DNA of 33,793 nt from Fastidiosipila sp. (GTDB taxonomy: Bacteria > Bacillota > Clostridia > Saccharofermentanales > DTU023), in assembly GCA_012837885.1 (NCBI GenBank), contig DUQI01000088.1:1-33793 (forward strand). Direction: 5' to 3'. Made by a program: the position numbers and the translations under genes. The notes beneath the pieces are model-generated. The model was not told where the DNA came from. It ran no database searches and saw only the letters and a program-made list of their open reading frames with translations. Position 1 is the stretch's first letter. The number at the start of each line of letters is the position of its first letter. Of the stretch, positions 31,731-33,793 are shown one piece after another.

Positions 31731-32867
31731 GTAATTCTGCGTTAGATCTCTGTCAAAACCGAAAGCGATCGGGCTTAAAATCGCTGCCGAGAAGGAGGCG
31801 AAATAGTAATAGCCCGTGAATGTACCGACCAGCGTGTCCGAGGCCAGTTCGACGACCATCGGCAGCGAGTTGATGTTGATGCATGCCCAGAACAGGCCAC
31901 CGAGTCCGAGCAGGATCTGCAACAAGATAAGCTGTTCCACGAAGATAAACGGAATGAAGCAGACAATCAGGCCGGTCAGGCCGATCAGGATCGTTTTCTT
32001 CCTGCCGATTTTGCTGCCGATCAGGCCGGCGGGGAAGGCGAAGAAGACGAAAGCGACAGAGAAAATCGTCAGCATCTGGGTGCCGGCACCTGCCGTTAAG
32101 CCGTGTACATTGACGACGTACAAAGTGAAAAACGTCTCGATCGCGTTATAGCCGGCAAACCAGAAGAAGATCGCGACCAGCATTAAGACCAAGCTGATCA
32201 GTTCCGGCTTCGACAAGCTAAACATCGTCTCACGCATCGTCGCCAGAGTATTATTTCGTTTCTTCGGCCGCGGTATGGAAACGGCTGCGCGCACCGGTTC
32301 TCTGACGAACAACAGCAAGACGATGAGGGAGACGACCATCACCGCCGCACCCATCAGGAACGACGTGTTGTTCGACTCGTCTCTAACGGCCAGCCAACCG
32401 CCGACGAAGAAGGCGATGATGCTGCCGATGCCACCCATCAGGTTGATGATGCCGTTCGCTTTACTTCTAAGTGGCCGTGGCGTGACGTCCGGCATCAAGG
32501 CGATGACCGGTGAGCGCCAGAGCGACATCAGGAAGTTAAAGAGAATGATCACGGCCATCATCATGCCGAGTGTGCCGGTGCGTGGAATGAAGAAGAAAGC
32601 GATCGCCGAGAGCGGCAGACCGAAAGCGATCCAGGGGATACGTTTACCGAAGCGCGTATTCGTATGATCGGATAAGACACCGACCAGTGGCTGAAAGACG
32701 ACGCCGAAGAAGTTATCGATCGCCATGATCGTTCCGATCAGCATCGTCGACAGGCCGTAGCGTTCTTCGAGCATCGTCGGTACGAGCGAATTGTAAAGGC
32801 TCCAGGCGAGCGAGCTGGCGAGAAAGCCAAAACCTATAAGTAAGGTTCGTTTCCAATTAAGTTTCAT
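31578..32867 (-). CDS. MFS transporter, SLC45/GPH-like
   Basis: 12-helix carrier. The ORF track starts at 32915, but ATG 32867 with GGAGGG 5 nt upstream is the real start (MKLNWKRTLLIGFG), giving 429 aa. The loop motif SDHTNTRFGKRIPWI after helix 2 resembles the D-R/N-R-x-G-R-R-R-P motif of the SLC45 and glycoside-cation symporter groups, which carry sugars. The actual substrate is not deducible. The start overlaps the last codons of the glycerophosphodiesterase frame, so the two are coupled. The C-terminal 51 codons overlap the MATE gene. Confidence 0.9.
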   Translation of the reverse strand: MKLNWKRTLLIGFGFLASSLAWSLYNSLVPTMLEERYGLSTMLIGTIMAIDNFFGVVFQPLVGVLSDHTNTRFGKRIPWIAFGLPLSAIAFFFIPRTGTLGMMMAVIILFNFLMSLWRSPVIALMPDVTPRPLRSKANGIINLMGGIGSIIAFFVGGWLAVRDESNNTSFLMGAAVMVVSLIVLLLFVREPVRAAVSIPRPKKRNNTLATMRETMFSLSKPELISLVLMLVAIFFWFAGYNAIETFFTLYVVNVHGLTAGAGTQMLTIFSVAFVFFAFPAGLIGSKIGRKKTILIGLTGLIVCFIPFIFVEQLILLQILLGLGGLFWACININSLPMVVELASDTLVGTFTGYYYFASFSAAILSPIAFGFDRDLTQNYSNLMVYACAAFFFALLAISFVRHGEAATPDAAGGNNPSLPASSQEIRDGE

Positions 32868-32979
32868 GCATTCCCTCCAAGGCAGCCCGCCGCTCCATGG
32901 CGAGTGCCGGGTCATTCGTGATCATCGCGTCCGGAGACAAGGCGAGCACCAGATCCATGTGTTCCGGCAGATCGACGGT
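32857..32979 (-). pseudogene. C-terminal continuation of the glycerophosphodiesterase beyond TGA
   Basis: Directly after the TGA the same frame continues TVDLPEHMDLVLALSPDAMI, then TNDPALAMERRAALEGMHET, ending in TAA at 32857-32859. This matches the family's conserved C-terminus (WTVND...GVDGIITDxP). The frame overlaps the MFS start by 11 bp. Confidence 0.75.
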
Positions 32980-33597
32980 TCAGGTGCGAATCGCGATGCC
33001 GTTTTCTCTGCAGACGCGTACGAGATCCGGATATTGCAAGACATTGTAAGACGGATGAAGAGCAGCTGCGCCGAGTGTTTTCGCATATTCCCACGGTCGA
33101 TAAAGCCATTCTGAAAAGAGGATCCCGGTTCTGTCACCGACACCTTTTTCCACGAACTGTTTAACGCTCAAATGATTGAACGACGAATAAATCACTCTCG
33201 ATTCGAGACCAAACTCGGCGACCTGCCGCAAGATATCGTCTTCCAGCTCAGGCAACGGATAGAGTGAATTCTTTAATTCAAGATTGATCTCGAGATCGTT
33301 GTGGCGAAACAAATCGAGCACTTCTTCAAGTGTAGGGACGCTTCCATTCTCACCACGGTAATGACCGACATTTTTTGTGCGTAGTTCGGCCAGCGTTAAG
33401 TCTTTGACGAAACCGGGTGAGCCGGTCAGTCGGGTCAACTCCTCGTCGTGGATGACGACGAGCTGACCGTCCGCGGTGCGTTGCACATCGAGCTCCACAC
33501 CGTCGGCTCCAAGTCGGATCGCTTCTGAAATGGCCTCAAGGGTATTTTCCGGATAGCGCAAACTGGCTCCGCGATGCGCATATATTTTTACTGACAT
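32980..33597 (-). CDS. Glycerophosphodiester phosphodiesterase, interrupted by TGA
   Basis: Hydrolyses glycerophosphodiesters to glycerol-3-phosphate and an alcohol. ATG 33597 follows AAGGAG (the track start 33708 lacks support). TIM-barrel catalytic residues: His8-Arg9 in AHRGAS, PENT, Glu35 and Asp37 in VELDV, His50 in VIHDE, and LELKN. The frame stops at TGA (32980-32982) after GIAIRT, exactly where the family has a conserved Trp (TWTV), so the 205-aa product lacks the last beta-alpha unit of a normal protein of about 245 aa. Either a nonsense mutation, a sequencing error or readthrough. No signal peptide, so a cytosolic form; it would feed glycerol-3-phosphate to lipid metabolism. Confidence 0.85.
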   Translation of the reverse strand: MSVKIYAHRGASLRYPENTLEAISEAIRLGADGVELDVQRTADGQLVVIHDEELTRLTGSPGFVKDLTLAELRTKNVGHYRGENGSVPTLEEVLDLFRHNDLEINLELKNSLYPLPELEDDILRQVAEFGLESRVIYSSFNHLSVKQFVEKGVGDRTGILFSEWLYRPWEYAKTLGAAALHPSYNVLQYPDLVRVCRENGIAIRT

Positions 33598-33793
33598 ACA
33601 TCTCCTTGCAAGCAGATGACAGTGATAGAGCTGTGCGTCGTTTAGCACATCTCCAAAGACGTAAGTCTGCTTTCGACCAGAGTAGCAAGAATTGATGCTC
33701 GGCGGCAACCGCTCTCACCTGAAATGCCGTGTCGAAAACATGGTGAAAAGCGCGAAACTACTGGAAACAGGACATTTTAACGCCCTCATGTAA
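33598..33793. other. Right-edge non-coding stretch
   Basis: I see no supported gene, RNA or clear promoter. A ribosome site for the glycerophosphodiesterase (AAGGAG on the minus strand) lies at its left end, and a short GCGG-TTG-CCGC hairpin near 33705 has no T run. Confidence 0.5.

Noticed and set aside
32980-32982. TGA read as Trp genome-wide
   Set aside because: hprK, rapZ, htrA, pdxK and others end properly at TGA, and TGG is used throughout for Trp.

Overview
The window looks like a chromosomal stretch of a Bacillota (Firmicutes) bacterium using the standard bacterial code. The evidence is the hprK-murB-rapZ-whiA cluster, a CsoR-type copper regulator, a YfhO-family membrane protein, strong AGGAGG ribosome binding sites and frequent GTG/TTG starts. 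Genus cannot be read from the sequence; a clostridia-like lineage is only a guess. TGA ends several intact genes, so it is a true stop here.

Layout. 1-1213: the 3' part of a surface-type gene with a long Thr-Glu-Glu-Pro repeat and a vWA-like domain. 1213-5815: a tightly packed plus-strand run of hprK, murB, rapZ and whiA plus two unrecognised genes (a 124-aa protein and a membrane protein). 5945-9211: an HtrA-type membrane protease, a terminator, then a membrane protein overlapping a metzincin-like metallopeptidase that has no visible export signal. 9223-12306 (minus): a membrane-anchored protein, an ABC ATPase and an ABC-2 permease. 12463-15377: a CsoR-type operator, a copper P-type ATPase with a CopZ-like domain fused at its C-terminus, and csoR. 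15416-18608: pyridoxal/pyridoxamine kinase and a YfhO-family protein, facing an arsenate reductase.

19089-20530 is gene-poor and AT-richer. It holds two decayed copies of one small gene, a possible 51-aa ORF, an intact tRNA-Val(GAC) with clear promoter and terminator, and a fragment of a second tRNA-Val (CAC). This is the most accessory-like part of the window.

20531-33793 returns to dense housekeeping content: glpK, an SRAP-family DNA-protein crosslink protein, a DEAD-box helicase, an unrecognised protein, a small XRE-type regulator divergent from hflX, a long-chain acyl-CoA synthetase, plsC and tadA, a zinc-ribbon membrane protein, a MATE exporter, an MFS transporter and a glycerophosphodiester phosphodiesterase. 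Lipid metabolism recurs (glpK, acyl-CoA synthetase, plsC, glycerophosphodiesterase).

I did not find a clear new multi-gene defence or biosynthetic system. The most unusual signals are: a retained ribosome binding site and start codon inside copA that could release a free copper chaperone; a TGA exactly where a conserved Trp is expected in the glycerophosphodiesterase; an apparently leaderless tadA with overlapping divergent promoters; hflX without a usual start codon; a cytosolic metzincin coupled to a membrane protein; and a 153-bp tail-to-tail overlap of two transporters.
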